Part shown: piece after piece, positions 9,217 through 17,887 of the stretch
Position numbering within the stretch: position 1 is the first letter of the stretch
Layout: each line of letters starts with the position of its first letter
NCBI RefSeq assembly: GCF_022458895.1
Contig: NZ_JAINFL010000002.1
Span: 248,001-312,000, forward strand
Reading direction: 5' to 3'
DNA length: 64,000 bases
Origin: Roseihalotalea indica
GTDB lineage: Bacteria; Bacteroidota; Bacteroidia; Cytophagales; Cyclobacteriaceae
Notes under the pieces: model-generated
The model's input: the letters and a program-made list of their open reading frames with translations, nothing else
Databases searched by the model: none
What the model was told of the DNA's origin: nothing
Position numbers and translations under genes: made by a program

Positions 9217-9885
9217 TTACTTCTCTTGCACCTCTTTTCTTTTCCGAGCGGCAGTCAGAGCGGCTTTTTGGATGATACTGCTCTGGTCTGGGAAGTAATT
9301 ATGGCCCGCCAACTCGCAAAACAAAGCAGGCATATCATTTAATGGTAGTACATAACTAGGGTGGTCTTTTAGCAAAGCATTTAAGGGAAGTACAGGGTTA
9401 TAAGCATCATCAGGCGATTGAGCTATAGTAACTCCCCCCTGACGAGTAATTTCACGCAAGCCTTCTATTCCATCATCTAACCCGCCTGAGAGCAAAACTG
9501 ACACCGCAGCAGTCCGGTAGCTGCGGGCTCCGCTAATTAGGAGTGTATCAATACTAGGCCGCCAGCGGGTATCAGCAGGTTCTTTCGTTAATATCATGGT
9601 TTTTCCTTCCAAAATAAGATGCTCATCCACCGGTGGAACATAGATAGTAGACGGTTGTACTTCCTGTCCATCTTGGGGTACACATACCTCTAACTGGCTA
9701 TACGTGTTGATAACATTTAAAATAGAGCGTTGAAGCTCACTACCTTTCACCCGATGTAACAAAAAGAAAAGTGGCGATGGAAAGGAGGAAGGAATATGCT
9801 CGGCTAAAAATCGGAGAGCACGAAGCCCAGTACCAGAAGTGCCAATCAGAAAAACAGGAAAAGATGAAGGGTACTTCAGGTTCAT
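9217..9885 (-). CDS. stand-alone CheB-type methylesterase domain protein
   Basis: 222-aa protein consisting only of a CheB methylesterase domain, without the usual receiver. The Ser-His-Asp triad can be placed: S17 in LIGTSGTGLRAL, H44 in FFLLHRVKGSE, and D138 in LLSGGLDDGIEGL (family LTGMGxDGAxG). In chemotaxis CheB removes glutamyl methyl groups from receptors; receiver-less versions in Bacteroidota usually occur outside chemotaxis, in sensory or stress loci with PAS/CheR kinases. No chemotaxis genes occur in this window. The tail-to-tail PAS kinase gene is a plausible partner, by position only. Confidence 0.85.
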   Translation of the reverse strand: MNLKYPSSFPVFLIGTSGTGLRALRFLAEHIPSSFPSPLFFLLHRVKGSELQRSILNVINTYSQLEVCVPQDGQEVQPSTIYVPPVDEHLILEGKTMILTKEPADTRWRPSIDTLLISGARSYRTAAVSVLLSGGLDDGIEGLREITRQGGVTIAQSPDDAYNPVLPLNALLKDHPSYVLPLNDMPALFCELAGHNYFPDQSSIIQKAALTAARKRKEVQEK

Positions 9886-10243
9886 GGGGTAGTGGTTTGA
9901 CTAACTTTATTCTGACTTTAAAAAGTATGGTTATATATAAACGCCTGATTATAAGAAACGTTTGAAATTACTATTGGCTTATGTTGAGATCAGGCATGCT
10001 TCCAGGATGCTATGCCGAGCTGAATTCCTCTTTTATGATCAGTTCACTATGGCAAGTCTTCAATAGAGCATATTTCACGTAACCTGCTATCACTATAAAA
10101 TCAGGGTTATGGTACCTTAATTTTTTGATAAATGTGATAACAATTTAGGCAGAATCTTTTTTACTATTTGGTACTGTTCTCAATCAGAAACAGGATCCAT
10201 ATTTTTTAATAATCATTACTTTTTTACCTAAAGTGAAGTAACA
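9886..10243. other. divergent intergenic region, CheB-like gene and SDR
   Basis: AT-rich spacer of 358 bp between divergent genes, likely holding both promoters. No exact TAnnTTTG box, RNA gene or repeat recognised. Confidence 0.4.
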
Positions 10244-11152
10244 ATGAGTAACCGACAAACAAAGAAACAATACGAAAAACAGAATCCAGTAACGCAGTAT
10301 CCGCAGCCACCTTTTCCTCGCCAACCGCAGGACAGGCCCGGTTCGGTAAACCAAATGGACCCCCTGCCTGACCACGGCGAAGAGAGCTACCAGGGCTTTG
10401 GTAGGCTGAAAGGACGGAAAGCCCTGATAACCGGTGGTGACTCCGGTATTGGACGGGCAGCCGCCATTGCCTTCGCCCGCGAAGGAGCCGATGTAGCCTT
10501 TAATTACTTAGCTAGCGAAGAGGAAAATGCGCAGGAGGTAGTCAAATTGATTGAAGCCGAAGGACGCAAAGCGGTAGCCCTACCCGGCGATATCTCTGAT
10601 GAACGGTATTGCCAATTGCTGGTAAACAATGCTGTAGAAGAGCTCGGTGGACTGGATATTCTGGTCAATAATGCGGGGCGGCAAACCTCTCAACAATCCA
10701 TTGAGGATATTACTACTGAGCAATTTGACAACACCTTTAAGGTGAATGTGTATGCCCTTTTCTGGATTTGCAAAGCTGCCTTACCGCATATGGATGCCGG
10801 GTCAACTATTATTAATACGACTTCCATTCAGGCATATGATCCTTCTCAGAATCTGCTGGATTATGCTCCCACCAAGGCTTCAATTGTGGCTTTTACCAAA
10901 GCACTGGCACAACAGGTAATTGAAAAGGGCATTCGGGTCAATGCAATTGCTCCCGGTCCATTCTGGACGCCCCTGCAACCCAGCGGTGGACAGCCTCAGG
11001 ATAAGATTGAGAAGTTTGGATCTTCAACCCCTTTTGGTCGTCCGGGTCAACCAGCCGAACTGGCTCCTATGTATGTGTTGTTGGCCTCTCAGGAATCCAG
11101 CTACATGACCGGCGAGGTGATTGCCGTAACCGGAGGTGAAACTCCTTATTAA
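10244..11152 (+). CDS. SDR family oxidoreductase, YghA/general-stress type
   Basis: NAD(P)-dependent short-chain dehydrogenase, 302 aa. The proline-rich N-terminal extension (about 55 residues) with [15 protein letters not shown] is characteristic of the YghA/YhdF subgroup, often induced by general stress. The Rossmann motif is GGDSGIG (64-70), NNAG lies near 142, and the catalytic residues are S194, Y207 and K211 (YAPTK). The C terminus [16 protein letters not shown] is also typical. Soluble, probably an aldehyde or alcohol reductase; substrate unknown. A strong terminator follows. Confidence 0.93.
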   Translation: MSNRQTKKQYEKQNPVTQYPQPPFPRQPQDRPGSVNQMDPLPDHGEESYQGFGRLKGRKALITGGDSGIGRAAAIAFAREGADVAFNYLASEEENAQEVVKLIEAEGRKAVALPGDISDERYCQLLVNNAVEELGGLDILVNNAGRQTSQQSIEDITTEQFDNTFKVNVYALFWICKAALPHMDAGSTIINTTSIQAYDPSQNLLDYAPTKASIVAFTKALAQQVIEKGIRVNAIAPGPFWTPLQPSGGQPQDKIEKFGSSTPFGRPGQPAELAPMYVLLASQESSYMTGEVIAVTGGETPY

Positions 11153-11176
11153 TTGATTTGAGTTTGATCAATTATC

Positions 11177-11239
11177 GAGGCACTTGATGTGCCTCTTAAA
11201 ACCATTATTCGTCTTCATCAGGCTGGATAATGGTTTTTT
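11177..11239 (+). terminator. tandem hairpins ending the SDR transcript
   Basis: First hairpin: GAGGCAC (11177-11183) and GTGCCTC (11189-11195), 7 bp with a 5-nt loop. Second: AAAACCATTAT (11198-11208) and ATAATGGTTTT (11227-11237), 11 bp perfect, ending in a run of T to 11239. The second is a good rho-independent terminator. Confidence 0.85.
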
Positions 11240-11343
11240 GTATATTTTGAGCAGAACCCCAGGTAGGTGTACCATTGTTTATAGTGTGAGCCATTTAGAA
11301 GCTAATTACCTGAAACGGATCAATTAATATAATAGCAAGACCT

Positions 11344-11958
11344 ATGGAGGCATTAATTCTAGTAGATATTCAGCACGATTTTTTACCGGGCGGTGCTCTG
11401 GAAGTAGCCCAGGGAGATGCCATTATTCCTGTTGCTAACCAACTACAGGAACATTTTGATCTGGTAGTGGCTACGCAAGACTGGCATCCGGCTGATCATG
11501 GTAGTTTTGCTTCCAATCACCCAGGAAAACAGCCTTTTGAGCAAGCTGAACTAGCGGGGTTGCCCCAAGTCTTATGGCCCGATCACTGCTTACAAGGTTC
11601 ACCCGGTGCCGGGTTTCCTGAAACATTGAATATGAATAAGGTGGAAGCCATCTTCCGAAAAGGGATGGACCCTCGCATTGACAGCTATAGTGGTTTCTTT
11701 GACAACGGACACAAGAAAGCAACCGGCCTGGGCGACTACCTGAAAGGCCGAAACGTAGATACTATATATGTAGTAGGACTTGCCGGAGATTACTGCGTGA
11801 ACTTCACTCTACTGGATGCTTTGGAGTTAGGATTTAAGGCAGTGCTGATCCAGGATGGCACCAAACCTATTGATGAAGAAGGTTTTCAGAAAGCCTTAGC
11901 CTCTTTTAAAGGAAAAGGGGGCCAAGTCATCAGCAGCCGTGAAATTGTGCATGTTTAG
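11344..11958 (+). CDS. pncA: nicotinamidase / pyrazinamidase
   Basis: Cytoplasmic amidase converting nicotinamide to nicotinate in NAD salvage, 204 aa. Isochorismatase-like fold with catalytic triad D8 (ILVDIQHDF), K106 (IFRKGMDP) and C151 (GLAGDYCVNF). The metal site is D46, H48 (TQDWHP) and H81 (LWPDHCLQG). All family signatures are present, so the call is firm. Monocistronic: a terminator lies upstream and an opposing gene downstream. Confidence 0.96.
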   Translation: MEALILVDIQHDFLPGGALEVAQGDAIIPVANQLQEHFDLVVATQDWHPADHGSFASNHPGKQPFEQAELAGLPQVLWPDHCLQGSPGAGFPETLNMNKVEAIFRKGMDPRIDSYSGFFDNGHKKATGLGDYLKGRNVDTIYVVGLAGDYCVNFTLLDALELGFKAVLIQDGTKPIDEEGFQKALASFKGKGGQVISSREIVHV

Positions 11959-12080
11959 CAATGGTCAATCTTAAGGGGCACTGTCTTCCTGAGCTTCATC
12001 TTCTTCAATCGTACCCAGAATAACCTCCTTCAAGAGCTAGACCGATAGTAGCCATCGTGCTACTGTATGTGCAGTAGGTA

Positions 12081-12491
12081 CTACCCCAAGAGCTTGTTCA
12101 AATGATCCATCTTCTCTAACCATGGCAGCGAAAAAGTACGGCTGTGGTCTGCCAAGTACTCATAAATGTTTAGGGCCTGGGTATAGTGCTTACGAGCAAT
12201 TTGCTCCTGGCTTTCTCGCTTTCCTATCTCAACCATTATATCAGCCAGTTGCTCTAGGTTCTCCGGAGTAAAACCGGGGTGCTGTTGTAAGCGAACCACC
12301 AGATCTTCCGGCGGAGTATCGAGCAATTCAGTGAATGGAATTCCCAGATGCTCCTTAACTCCTTGTTGCACCGCTCTTTCCACCTGCTCATAATCTTCTC
12401 CTGGGGCGGTGCCGATCAATCGCCCCAGCAGCATTCCGAGCACCTTGCCAAGTTGGTCAATTTGATCTTTTAAATAATCGCGTTGCTCCAT
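12081..12491 (-). CDS. uncharacterised helical protein
   Basis: 136-aa cytoplasmic protein of no family I can name with confidence. It begins MEQRDYLKDQIDQLGKVLG; the frame is open upstream to 12599 but that would run into the divergent promoter. Predicted almost wholly alpha-helical; the last 50 residues (QIARKHYTQALNIYEYLADHS) resemble a TPR-like helical pair. No signal peptide or membrane segment. It is divergent from the YfiT-like gene (start codons 125 bp apart), so the two may share control. Confidence 0.75.
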   Translation of the reverse strand: MEQRDYLKDQIDQLGKVLGMLLGRLIGTAPGEDYEQVERAVQQGVKEHLGIPFTELLDTPPEDLVVRLQQHPGFTPENLEQLADIMVEIGKRESQEQIARKHYTQALNIYEYLADHSRTFSLPWLEKMDHLNKLLG

Positions 12492-12616
12492 AGAAAAACT
12501 AGTATGGTTTAAAGAACGTATTTGTGCATACTGAAGGTCATGGAATATCTGAAAATCTCGCAGATTTACCCAAAATCCACTATTTTTATTCACTAACAAT
12601 TACGATCCTCAACTAC

Positions 12617-13150
12617 ATGACTAACGAAGATTTACGTTACCCCATTGGGAAATTCTCTGCCCCAGCAGAAATCACTCCGCAGAAACGAGTGGCCTACTTA
12701 CAGGAGATAGAAGCCCTCCCAGCAAGTATGCGCGCTGTAGTAGCAGGCCTTACCGATAAGCAACTGGATACTCCCTACCGCGAAGGCGGATGGACGGTCC
12801 GGCAGGTAGTGCACCATGTGCCTGATAGCCACCTGAACAGCTACGTTCGCTTTCGCTGGACACTAACGGAAAACCAGCCTACCATCAAGGCCTATTATGA
12901 AGACCGCTGGGCTGAACTACCCGACGCTTCATCGGCTCCCATTGAACCCTCACTACAACTGCTGGAAGCGTTGCATCAGCGCTGGTTGTTATTACTACGC
13001 GCTATGGATGATGAAGCATACACCAGAACGTTAGTGCACCCGCAAACGCAAAAGGTAATTCGGCTGGATACTATGCTGGCAATGTATGCCTGGCACGGAA
13101 AACACCATGTAGCCCATATTCAATCATTAAAAGATAGAAAAGAATGGTAA
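12617..13150 (+). CDS. YfiT/BstA-like DinB-superfamily putative metal-dependent hydrolase
   Basis: 177-aa four-helix-bundle protein of the DinB superfamily, YfiT branch. Characteristic sequence: LRYPIGKFSAP at the start, GGWTVRQVVHHVPDSHLNSY, and WHGKHHVAHI near the end; the histidines in the last two form the expected nickel/zinc site. Related proteins include bacillithiol transferases (BstA) and thiol-linked hydrolases. The frame opens at 12524, but similarity starts at ATG 12617. Bacteroidota commonly lack bacillithiol genes nearby, so the thiol partner is unknown. Confidence 0.9.
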   Translation: MTNEDLRYPIGKFSAPAEITPQKRVAYLQEIEALPASMRAVVAGLTDKQLDTPYREGGWTVRQVVHHVPDSHLNSYVRFRWTLTENQPTIKAYYEDRWAELPDASSAPIEPSLQLLEALHQRWLLLLRAMDDEAYTRTLVHPQTQKVIRLDTMLAMYAWHGKHHVAHIQSLKDRKEW

Positions 13151-13161
13151 GCTACAGCGAG

Positions 13162-13437
13162 TTATAAAACCCGGATGGGCAGGGTTTCTGTTCTTTGTTT
13201 ATCGGCAGCATCTCTTATCCTTTTCTTCGCGTAGCTTCCCAGCGGTTCCAGGCGTGGAGAAAAATCAGGCTGGGCTACATAAAGTTCATGAGTGCGGGGA
13301 GCAGATGATGCTATGACATACCCTACCTCTAACCGAAAAAACGATAATGCCAGCAAAGCAGAATACATCAGTCGGTAAAGTATGGGGCGAGCCTGACAGA
13401 TGAAGAAAGAAAATGTAATGCGTGGCAACTCTTTCAT
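13162..13437 (-). CDS. small hypothetical protein
   Basis: Open frame of 91 codons converging on the YfiT-like gene with an 11-bp gap. The C-terminal half (RLEPLGSYAKKRIRDAADK) has protein-like composition; the N-terminal half is hydrophobic (LMYSALLALSFFRLEVGYV) and might be a membrane segment or misread. A shorter start at the internal Met (13365) is possible. No family recognised; could be a chance frame. Confidence 0.35.
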   Translation of the reverse strand: MKELPRITFSFFICQARPILYRLMYSALLALSFFRLEVGYVIASSAPRTHELYVAQPDFSPRLEPLGSYAKKRIRDAADKQRTETLPIRVL

Positions 13438-13578
13438 AGCCGTTGCGTGATGGTTTTAATTTTAGTATCTATTCACTTTTAATTTGTAATCATATAAGAA
13501 TAAATTTTACTAAAATTTAAAATTTACACTGTATTTTCACATACATTGAAAACCATAATTTATTCGTAAACTTGGGCT

Positions 13579-14676
13579 ATGAAATGGTTATATATCTTAC
13601 TAATAATGGCAAGCGCCACCAACCTAAAAGCACAATCTAAAACGACGAACCCCCTGCGGGTGGGGGTAGTAGGTCTGGTTCACTCTCACGTTCATGGCAT
13701 TCTAGGCCGGGCCGATAAGGGTGACATTGAAATTGTGGGCATTGTAGAACCCAATCGCGAACTGGCCGAGCGTTTCTCCAAGCAATATGGCTACTCTATG
13801 GACCTGGTCTATGATGATCTGGAAGCCATGCTGGATGCCAGCCAACCCGAAGCAGTAACAGCTTTCAATACCATTTACGACCACCTGGAGGTGGTTGAAG
13901 TCTGCGCTCCCCGTGGTATCCACGTGATGGTAGAAAAACCCCTGGCCGTGAGCTACGAGCATGCGCAGAAAATGGCAAAGCTGGCCCGACAACATAATAT
14001 TCACCTGCTGACCAATTATGAGACTACCTGGTATGGCAGCAACCACGAAGCCTACCGGCTGGTGCACGAAGAAAATGCCATTGGCGACTTACGTAAAGTA
14101 GTAGTGCACGACGGCCACCCCGGTCCCAAAGAGATTGGCGTAAATAAAGAGTTTTTAGACTGGCTCACCGACCCTAAATGGAATGGTGCCGGTGCCCTGA
14201 CGGACTTTGGCTGCTACGGTGCCAACCTCATTACCTGGCTGATGGAAGGCGAACGCCCCACTTCGGTAACGGCCGTTACCCAGCAAATTAAGCCGGACAT
14301 TTACCCCAAGGTAGATGATGAAGCCACTATTATTGTAACTTACCCCAAGATGCAGGGGGTAATTCAGGCCTCGTGGAACTGGCCAGTGAGCCGTAAGGAC
14401 ATGGAAGTGTACGGCAAAACCGGCTACGTAAACACCATCAATGCCCTGGACATGCGCATGCGGCCCAGCGAGAAAGAACCCGAACGCACGCTAAAAGCCA
14501 AGCCCCGCCCGGCCCCCTACAACGATCCGTTTACTTTTCTGGCTGGTGTTGTAAAAGGCGACATTAAAGTAAAGCCCACCGACCTCTCGGCCCTGGAAAA
14601 CAACCTGATTGTAGTAGAAATCCTGGATGCCGCCATCCGCTCTGCCAAAAGTGGGAAGACCGTTGAGCTGAAGTAA
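13579..14676 (+). CDS. secreted Gfo/Idh/MocA family oxidoreductase
   Basis: NAD(P)-dependent sugar oxidoreductase-like protein, 365 aa. It has a Sec-type signal peptide (MKWLYILLIMASATNLKAQ), so it probably acts in the periplasm, a recurring feature of this family in Bacteroidota. The Rossmann domain starts at RVGVVGLVHSHVHG, and the lysine of the family motif lies in VMVEKPLAVSYEHA. The C-terminal substrate domain includes GGHP-like and GALTDFGCYGANLITWLM segments. Substrate not identifiable; a second exported member lies at 19863-20951. Confidence 0.9.
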   Translation: MKWLYILLIMASATNLKAQSKTTNPLRVGVVGLVHSHVHGILGRADKGDIEIVGIVEPNRELAERFSKQYGYSMDLVYDDLEAMLDASQPEAVTAFNTIYDHLEVVEVCAPRGIHVMVEKPLAVSYEHAQKMAKLARQHNIHLLTNYETTWYGSNHEAYRLVHEENAIGDLRKVVVHDGHPGPKEIGVNKEFLDWLTDPKWNGAGALTDFGCYGANLITWLMEGERPTSVTAVTQQIKPDIYPKVDDEATIIVTYPKMQGVIQASWNWPVSRKDMEVYGKTGYVNTINALDMRMRPSEKEPERTLKAKPRPAPYNDPFTFLAGVVKGDIKVKPTDLSALENNLIVVEILDAAIRSAKSGKTVELK

Positions 14677-14827
14677 GGTCAATCCAATCCAATGCCCTTC
14701 GCCAAGAGTGCCTTACCAGTAGGCCTTTTACTATCTAAAAACACCTAAGAGGTATATTGTACATAAACGCAACTCATACAGCGGGCATCAACCAGCCCAA
14801 GCGTTACATTACACTCAATAAATAGAA

Positions 14828-15262
14828 ATGAAAGAGAAAGAAATAATACGGAGTGGAAAAGGCGAAGATTATGACTACTCTCAAGATCACTGCTTCATCA
14901 AACTTTCTTCAAATAGCACTAATGGCGAACTATGCGTTGTTGAAGATACTCTAAAGCCAGGGTTTTATTTGGGAAGGCATCACCACAAAATAATGACAGA
15001 AGTCTTTTATATTCTCGAGGGTGAGGTAACGTTAATTTTTGATGATGAATCGATTACCGCTAAGCCGGGGGATACTATCACAGTTCCTCCGAATGTTTGG
15101 CATGCTGCAAGATGTGAAAAGGGTGGAAAAATGCTCACCATATTTAAAAACGGGCAGTTTGATCTATACTTGAAAAAACTATCGGAAATGTCAGAAAGTG
15201 ATTTTGCTGATGCTGAACTAATGAGATCCGTTTCAGCAGAATTTGATATATACCAGGAATAA
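14828..15262 (+). CDS. cupin domain protein
   Basis: Small cupin_2 protein, 144 aa, single beta-barrel. Metal-binding motif 1 is GRHHHKIMTEVFYILEGEV (two to three His and Glu); motif 2 is PGDTITVPPNVWHAARC (His). The long helical C terminus (DLYLKKLSEMSESDFADAE) may dimerise. Codon use is more A/T-rich than the upstream oxidoreductase, as in the following genes up to 17378, which suggests a recently acquired block. Function unknown: such proteins range from isomerases to dioxygenases. Confidence 0.85.
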   Translation: MKEKEIIRSGKGEDYDYSQDHCFIKLSSNSTNGELCVVEDTLKPGFYLGRHHHKIMTEVFYILEGEVTLIFDDESITAKPGDTITVPPNVWHAARCEKGGKMLTIFKNGQFDLYLKKLSEMSESDFADAELMRSVSAEFDIYQE

Positions 15263-15345
15263 AAACGTCCATAGCAAAGTAGAAGCGGTACTAAAGCAGC
15301 TGCTTATCCGGGACATCATAAAACAAGCAAGTCAGTAAACCGATC

Positions 15346-15927
15346 ATGGACAAATTAAATGGTTATGAGAGCATCGCACCCGCCTTTATTGAAAGGCGAG
15401 GAAAGGCCGTCTCTGGCATTGGTATGTTATCTGTTCAAAATTGGGCGCAAAAGCTATCTTACGGTTCAAGCGTATTAGATCTTGGCTGTGGTACGGGCAT
15501 TCCAATCTCTAAAGTATTGGTGGAAGCAGGCATGAAGGTCTACGGTATTGATGCATCGCCCACCATGATTGGTGCTTTCCGACAAAACTTTCCCAATATT
15601 CCTATGGCCTGTGAGTCGGTTGAAGAATCTGCATTTTTTAATCTCCCTTTTGACGCTATCATTGCCTGGGGCCTCATGTTTCTTTTACCTGAAGATGTCC
15701 AAACTCTCGTAATACAGAAGGTCGGCCGTTCCCTGCTGACTGGCGGTAAATTTTTATTTACGGCCCCGTATCAAAAAATTGAATGGAAAGATAGTATGAC
15801 GGGGCAAAGCTCTAGATCTCTTGGCCGAGAAAAGTACCAAGAACTATTATCGTCCTCTGGTTTATCGCTGATTGAAGAGTTTGAAGACGAGGGAGAGAAC
15901 CACTATTTTAATACGGTTAAAGGGTAA
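15346..15927 (+). CDS. class I SAM-dependent methyltransferase
   Basis: Small-molecule methyltransferase, 193 aa. Motif I VLDLGCGTGIPISKVL binds S-adenosylmethionine; the acidic residue ending strand 2 is in YGIDASPTMIG; motif IV region FDAIIAWGLMFLLP follows. The C terminus is short, as in the UbiE/COQ5-like group. It lies 83 bp after the cupin gene on the same strand and could be co-expressed. Substrate unknown. Confidence 0.88.
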   Translation: MDKLNGYESIAPAFIERRGKAVSGIGMLSVQNWAQKLSYGSSVLDLGCGTGIPISKVLVEAGMKVYGIDASPTMIGAFRQNFPNIPMACESVEESAFFNLPFDAIIAWGLMFLLPEDVQTLVIQKVGRSLLTGGKFLFTAPYQKIEWKDSMTGQSSRSLGREKYQELLSSSGLSLIEEFEDEGENHYFNTVKG

Positions 15928-16099
15928 CTATTCGCCTCTGATATAACTAAGTGCCCACCACACGAAACACAAATAGATAAGTGTAACTACCTCCCCGACT
16001 GTTGAAACGCTTGTTAAGCTTGCCACTTCCCCTATATTCTGGTGAATAAAAAAATTTGCTAGAAAGTTTGCGAAACCGAAAAGTTGCGCGCTTATTTGC

Positions 16100-16111
16100 A
16101 ACCAATTGGTT
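16100..16111. promoter_or_regulatory. candidate ArsR operator, 12-bp palindrome
   Basis: Perfect palindrome AACCAATTGGTT, ending 16 bp before the ArsR start codon at 16128. Position and symmetry fit autoregulation by the downstream ArsR protein; this is inferred, not shown. Confidence 0.5.
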
Positions 16112-16127
16112 TCTTAAACACAGAAAG

Positions 16128-16454
16128 ATGAGAAGAGATGTATTCCAGGCCATAGCTGACCCCACAAGGCGAGCCATTATTGCGCTAATTGCCCTACAGG
16201 CCTTAACCCCTAATGCAATTGCCGAAAACTTTGATATTACCCGGCAGGCGGTGTCTAAGCATTTAAGAGTTTTAACCGAATGCGAACTAGTGAAGCAAGA
16301 GCATCAGGGGCGAGAAATATACTATAAACTCGAGCTTGAAAAGATGAAAGAAATAGATCTGTGGCTGGAGCAATTCAGAAAGATTTGGGAAAACCGTTTT
16401 AGCCAGCTCGATCATTTATTAACAACCATCAACAACAAGAAAAATGAGCAGTAG
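16128..16454 (+). CDS. ArsR/SmtB-type winged-helix repressor
   Basis: 108-aa metalloregulator-family repressor. Start chosen at ATG 16128, where the family pattern [17 protein letters not shown] begins; the frame is open from 16056. The recognition helix is in [20 protein letters not shown], followed by the wing [13 protein letters not shown]. The cysteine pattern of arsenic or cadmium sensors is absent; the only Cys is in TECELV. This subgroup is normally co-encoded with SRPBCC/AHSA1 proteins and is so here: the next gene starts inside its last codons (11-bp overlap). A palindrome just upstream is a likely operator. Confidence 0.93.
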   Translation: MRRDVFQAIADPTRRAIIALIALQALTPNAIAENFDITRQAVSKHLRVLTECELVKQEHQGREIYYKLELEKMKEIDLWLEQFRKIWENRFSQLDHLLTTINNKKNEQ

Positions 16455-16950
16455 GCTACTATTCAATTTCCTGGTAGACAAGGAAAGCAGCACCATCACT
16501 ATCACGCGTGAATTTATGGCCCATCGGCAACTTGTTTGGGACTGCTACACCAAGAGCGAGCTTTTGGACCAATGGTTTGCCCCGGAGCCGCTAACCACCA
16601 GAACCAAATCAATGGATTTCAGGGAAGGTGGCCACTGGCACTATGCCATGGTAGAGCCTAACGGAAAAGAGTACTGGGGCTTGACAGAATACCTTACAAT
16701 TAAACCTATTGACTTCTACACCGCTTTAGATGCCTTCAGTAATGAAAAAGGTGATATAAACACCCACTTACCTCGCGCCACCTGGAAAGTTACTTTCACT
16801 GATAAAGACAATAACGCGATAGTGCATACCCTGATTACCTATAACTCACTGGAAGATCTGGAGACTGTTCTCAAGATGGGAATGAAAGACGGAATGGCCT
16901 CTACCCTGGAACGGCTCGATCACTTGCTATTGGCCTTAAACAAACAATAA
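16444..16950 (+). CDS. SRPBCC (AHSA1-like) domain protein 1
   Basis: 168-aa START/Bet v1-like fold protein with a hydrophobic ligand cavity. Typical features: [29 protein letters not shown], then [21 protein letters not shown] and the C-terminal helix [20 protein letters not shown] 16444 overlaps the ArsR stop by 11 bp, indicating translational coupling. Members are annotated as activator of Hsp90 ATPase 1-like, but the role in ArsR operons is undefined; ligand binding or stress protection are possible. Confidence 0.9.
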   Translation: MSSRLLFNFLVDKESSTITITREFMAHRQLVWDCYTKSELLDQWFAPEPLTTRTKSMDFREGGHWHYAMVEPNGKEYWGLTEYLTIKPIDFYTALDAFSNEKGDINTHLPRATWKVTFTDKDNNAIVHTLITYNSLEDLETVLKMGMKDGMASTLERLDHLLLALNKQ

Positions 16951-16961
16951 ATTCTTGAACT

Positions 16962-17378
16962 ATGGAAACGACCAAAGTAACAGTTGAAACTCTCGTCCAT
17001 GCCGACTCAGGCAAAGTATGGGAGTACTACACAAAGCCCGAGCACATCACCCAATGGAACTTTGCTTCCGACGAATGGCAATGCCCAGCGGCAGAAAACA
17101 ATTTGAACGTTGGCGGAAAATACAGCGCCCGTATGGAGGCTAAAGATGGAAGCTTTGGGTTTGACTTTGAGGCCATATACGACGAAGTTATCCATCAGAA
17201 GAAACTGAGTTATACCTTAGCAGATGGCAGAAATTCAACAACCATTTTTGAAAGCCAAGGCGGGCAAACCAAAGTTACTACCACCTTTGATGCGGAAAAC
17301 CAAAACCCGGTTGATATGCAAAGAAACGGTTGGCAGGCAATATTGAATAACTTCAAAAAGTATGTGGAAGCAAACTGA
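16962..17378 (+). CDS. SRPBCC (AHSA1-like) domain protein 2
   Basis: 138-aa paralogue-type SRPBCC protein, third gene of the ArsR operon, 11 bp after the previous stop. It contains HADSGKVWEYYTKPEHITQW, the NVGGKYSARMEAKDGSFGFDF strand pair and the closing helix QRNGWQAILNNFKKYVE, all typical of AHSA1. Distinct from the first copy in length and sequence, so not a recent duplication. Confidence 0.9.
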   Translation: METTKVTVETLVHADSGKVWEYYTKPEHITQWNFASDEWQCPAAENNLNVGGKYSARMEAKDGSFGFDFEAIYDEVIHQKKLSYTLADGRNSTTIFESQGGQTKVTTTFDAENQNPVDMQRNGWQAILNNFKKYVEAN

Positions 17379-17887
17379 CAAAAAACGAGTGCCACAACAA
17401 CAGCGGTTGGAGTGCAAATTCTAGCCGCTATGTTGTTTTAAGTAATGCTTCTGCTTCCGGTGTCACCCAAACTTCATAGAACCTAGGGCCCCACAAATAG
17501 GTGGTTTTTAATATAACAAAATGCTGATCATCAATATTTTATTAATTTGATTGGTGTTGCTTTTTTCACAAATCCAATCTACAGTGAAAGATAATATCAG
17601 ACTGAAAACGTAACAAGTCCCCTCCTTAATCTTATTCATTGCTTCTTTTCTTCAGGGATAAAACTTCCGCGATTCTCTTTCCAAACCATTACGCAGAAGA
17701 ACACTAAATCATATTGCTCGTATGCATGAGAACTGAGCCAATGGTTAAACTATCTGAAAAACAGAGAGCCTTCTGATTTTCCAGATGAACAAAATGGTAA
17801 GCTCAGTATTAATAATGTATCAGCAATGATCAAAACATTACTGCCGCTTGCCGTGGTTACTTTTAAATGACTATTTTTCCCTGACGT
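17379..17887. other. intergenic region before epsC
   Basis: 509 bp. Apart from the terminator-like hairpin at its left end no gene is supported. A 38-codon minus-strand frame (17636-17749) has protein-like content but no start codon and a stop immediately upstream; it may be a decayed remnant or chance. No exact TAnnTTTG box for epsC was found. Confidence 0.35.
17395..17440 (+). terminator. probable terminator of the ArsR operon
   Basis: AACAACAGCGG (17396-17406) can pair with CCGC-TA-TGTTGTT (17425-17437) with a two-base bulge, followed by TTT at 17436-17439. Placed 16 bp after the last stop codon. Confidence 0.5.

Noticed and set aside
17636..17749. 38-codon minus-strand open stretch with protein-like content
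   Set aside because: No start codon, stop directly upstream and no recognised family; kept only as a remark on the spacer.
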